Source: Clostridium_AD sp050717535 (GTDB taxonomy: Bacteria > Bacillota > Clostridia > Clostridiales > Clostridiaceae). Taken from it: 64,000 nt of DNA. This document shows positions 62,649 to 64,000 of this stretch, in pieces (within the stretch, counting starts at the first letter, position 1; the number at the start of each line of letters is the position of its first letter). The notes under the pieces are model-generated. The model made no database searches. It had not been told where the DNA came from and worked only from the letters and a program-made list of their open reading frames with translations. The stretch is taken from the NCBI RefSeq assembly GCF_050717535.1, contig NZ_JBOITM010000088.1:1-64000 (forward strand), given 5' to 3'. The translations under genes were made by a program, and so were the position numbers.

Positions 62649-63917
62649 TTAAAATCTATCCTTTAGCACTCCATTAATTTTATTATTTATACCGTCAACA
62701 TCTACCGACTTTATTATTTCATCTTTTAATTTATATTTTTGTTTTAACATTAGTATTCTATAAACACTTTCATCTATGCTTTTCTCAGATATCTCTACCT
62801 TTGACACTGAATCTTTCAATGCATTAATTACTGCTATTTCATTATCATAACCATGACACACAAGTACTATATCAGCTCCTGCCTTTACTGATTTAACAGT
62901 AGCTCCTCCAATATTATAGTTTTTCGTTATAGCCCCCATGGTCATGTCATCAGTAATTATAACACCTTTAAATTTAAGTTGTTTTCTTAATATATCTGCA
63001 ATAATTATTTTTGACATTGATGAGGGATTTTCCTTATCAATGTTTGGCAAAAGTATATGTGCAATCATTACTGCATCTGCATTGTTTTTTATTGCTTCTA
63101 CAAAAGGTTTTAATTCAAAGCTCTTCAACCTTTTTAAATCATTGTTTACAGAGGGTAATCCCATATGAGAATCTACAGAGGTATCGCCATGTCCCGGAAA
63201 GTGTTTCACTACAGGTATAATATTTTGTGATTGAATTCCCTTCATAGTTTGAATCCCTAATGTGCTTACAGTGCTTACATTTGCTCCAAATGATCTATTA
63301 CCTATAACTGGATTATTAGGATTACTGTTAACATCAAGAACCGGTGCAAAATCCATATTAAAACCAAGAGAACCTATCTCATTGCCTATGGCCCCACCTA
63401 TATTATAGGATAGTGTCTCATCATTTATCTTTCCTATGGCTTTGTTTGTTGGAAATTTTTTAAACTCCACAGGCATTCTTGTTACTCTACCACCCTCTTC
63501 ATCAACAGATAAAAATAATGGTATTTTATTTTTTAGATTTTCACTCTTCAATGAATTTAGTAGCTTAAGTAACTGACTAGTCTCTTGAATATTATTTGTA
63601 AATAATATAACTCCTCCTACCTTAGACTTTTGTAGAAGACTTTCAGTGTCCTCATTTAAATCATACCCCTCAATTCCTACTAGGAGCATTTGTCCTATCT
63701 TCTCATCTATGGTCATTTTGCTTATTTGCTCTATAATGGGATCTACCTTAGGCTCATCTACTACTTCTAAATCTTGTGAATCATTGCCTTTTGTTGTAAC
63801 ATCCTGGGATGTGTTATTATTTACATCTTTATTATTAATCTTCTTAATTATATTACAAGCAGACAATATTGGTATAATCAATATCAACGTTAGAATTATC
63901 GTATATTTTTTTAACAA
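62649..63917 (-). CDS. nagZ: lipoprotein beta-N-acetylhexosaminidase (NagZ, GH3)
   Basis: A 422-residue GH3 glycosidase that releases N-acetylglucosamine from muropeptides during wall recycling. A signal peptide ends in the lipobox LSAC, so it is anchored outside the membrane as in other Gram-positive NagZ. Catalytic signatures are KHFPGHGDTSVDSH (His/Asp acid-base loop) and VIITDDMTMGAI with the nucleophile Asp. The start is a TTG at 63917 with AGGAGG seven bases upstream; the frame upstream to 63935 runs through that site. A linker of about 40 Asn/Asp/Val residues follows the lipobox. Confidence 0.92.
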   Translation of the reverse strand: MLKKYTIILTLILIIPILSACNIIKKINNKDVNNNTSQDVTTKGNDSQDLEVVDEPKVDPIIEQISKMTIDEKIGQMLLVGIEGYDLNEDTESLLQKSKVGGVILFTNNIQETSQLLKLLNSLKSENLKNKIPLFLSVDEEGGRVTRMPVEFKKFPTNKAIGKINDETLSYNIGGAIGNEIGSLGFNMDFAPVLDVNSNPNNPVIGNRSFGANVSTVSTLGIQTMKGIQSQNIIPVVKHFPGHGDTSVDSHMGLPSVNNDLKRLKSFELKPFVEAIKNNADAVMIAHILLPNIDKENPSSMSKIIIADILRKQLKFKGVIITDDMTMGAITKNYNIGGATVKSVKAGADIVLVCHGYDNEIAVINALKDSVSKVEISEKSIDESVYRILMLKQKYKLKDEIIKSVDVDGINNKINGVLKDRF

Positions 63918-64000
63918 TGTTTGGCCTCCTCTCATTATAAAATATAACCTCCTGACACCCCCACTGTGTCTTTCTTCAATTATACAGAGTTTTAATCTAG

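Overview
The window is low-GC, Gram-positive, anaerobe-type DNA. The AT-rich code, strong AGGAGG ribosome binding sites, T-box and preQ1-I leaders, a lactate-oxidising Etf/dehydrogenase operon, butyryl-CoA-type dehydrogenase, butanol-type dehydrogenase and activase/dehydratase proteins all point to a Clostridium (sensu stricto) chromosome. I cannot name the species from sequence alone. No rRNA, tRNA, CRISPR array or complete insertion sequence was seen.

Layout. 0.1-5.3 kb (minus): an orphan phage-tail-like protein, a small acidic protein and a SNF2 helicase with a fused SWIM finger. 5.6-6.7 kb and 19.6-20.5 kb (plus): two paralogous G5/3D cell-wall proteins with related leaders, flanking the lactate locus. 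6.9-19.1 kb (minus): lactate utilisation, in transcription order a FadR-type GntR regulator, EtfB, ferredoxin-EtfA, lactate dehydrogenase, lactate permease, then a second EtfB, EtfA and dehydrogenase set, an acyl-CoA dehydrogenase and the nickel-pincer lactate racemase LarA. Two TGGT-N3-ACCA palindromes, one before each EtfB gene, look like operators for the regulator. 20.7-22.7 kb: remnants of a sensor kinase and a TipA-type MerR regulator around a HepT/MntA toxin-antitoxin pair.

22.8-29.2 kb: the most interesting block. Two nearly identical preQ1-I riboswitches occur. One precedes the expected preQ0 operon queD-queE-folE-queC. The other precedes a two-gene operon for a 2-hydroxyacyl-CoA-dehydratase-like iron-sulfur protein and its ATP-dependent activase, which is not a textbook queuosine pair. 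A DUF1846 gene lies between them on the opposite strand.

29.2-41.4 kb: miscellaneous genes (thioredoxin-like protein, two membrane-anchored or lipid-anchored proteins, nucleotidase, GNAT acetyltransferases, NlpC/P60-like protein, iron alcohol dehydrogenase, HAD phosphatase, AraC-GH39 regulator, MATE exporter, peptidase E-like protein). Between 41.4 and 42.1 kb two divergent RNA leaders lie back to back: a T-box before glutamyl-tRNA synthetase (plus) and an unassigned structured leader with a switch-like terminator before a GNAT gene (minus). 43.9-64 kb: a beta-CASP nuclease with a long unexplained C-terminal half, a metallophosphoesterase, a BmrCD-like heterodimeric ABC exporter preceded by a 30-codon leader ORF and tandem terminators, a SNF2/SWIM pair, CheV, homoserine dehydrogenase, a polysaccharide deacetylase, a second MATE exporter, an exported amidase-domain protein and a lipoprotein NagZ.

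A short GC-richer palindromic repeat (core TTGCCACTTGCCACGTGG then GTGGCAC) recurs about ten times between genes in both orientations and resembles a REP/MITE family.
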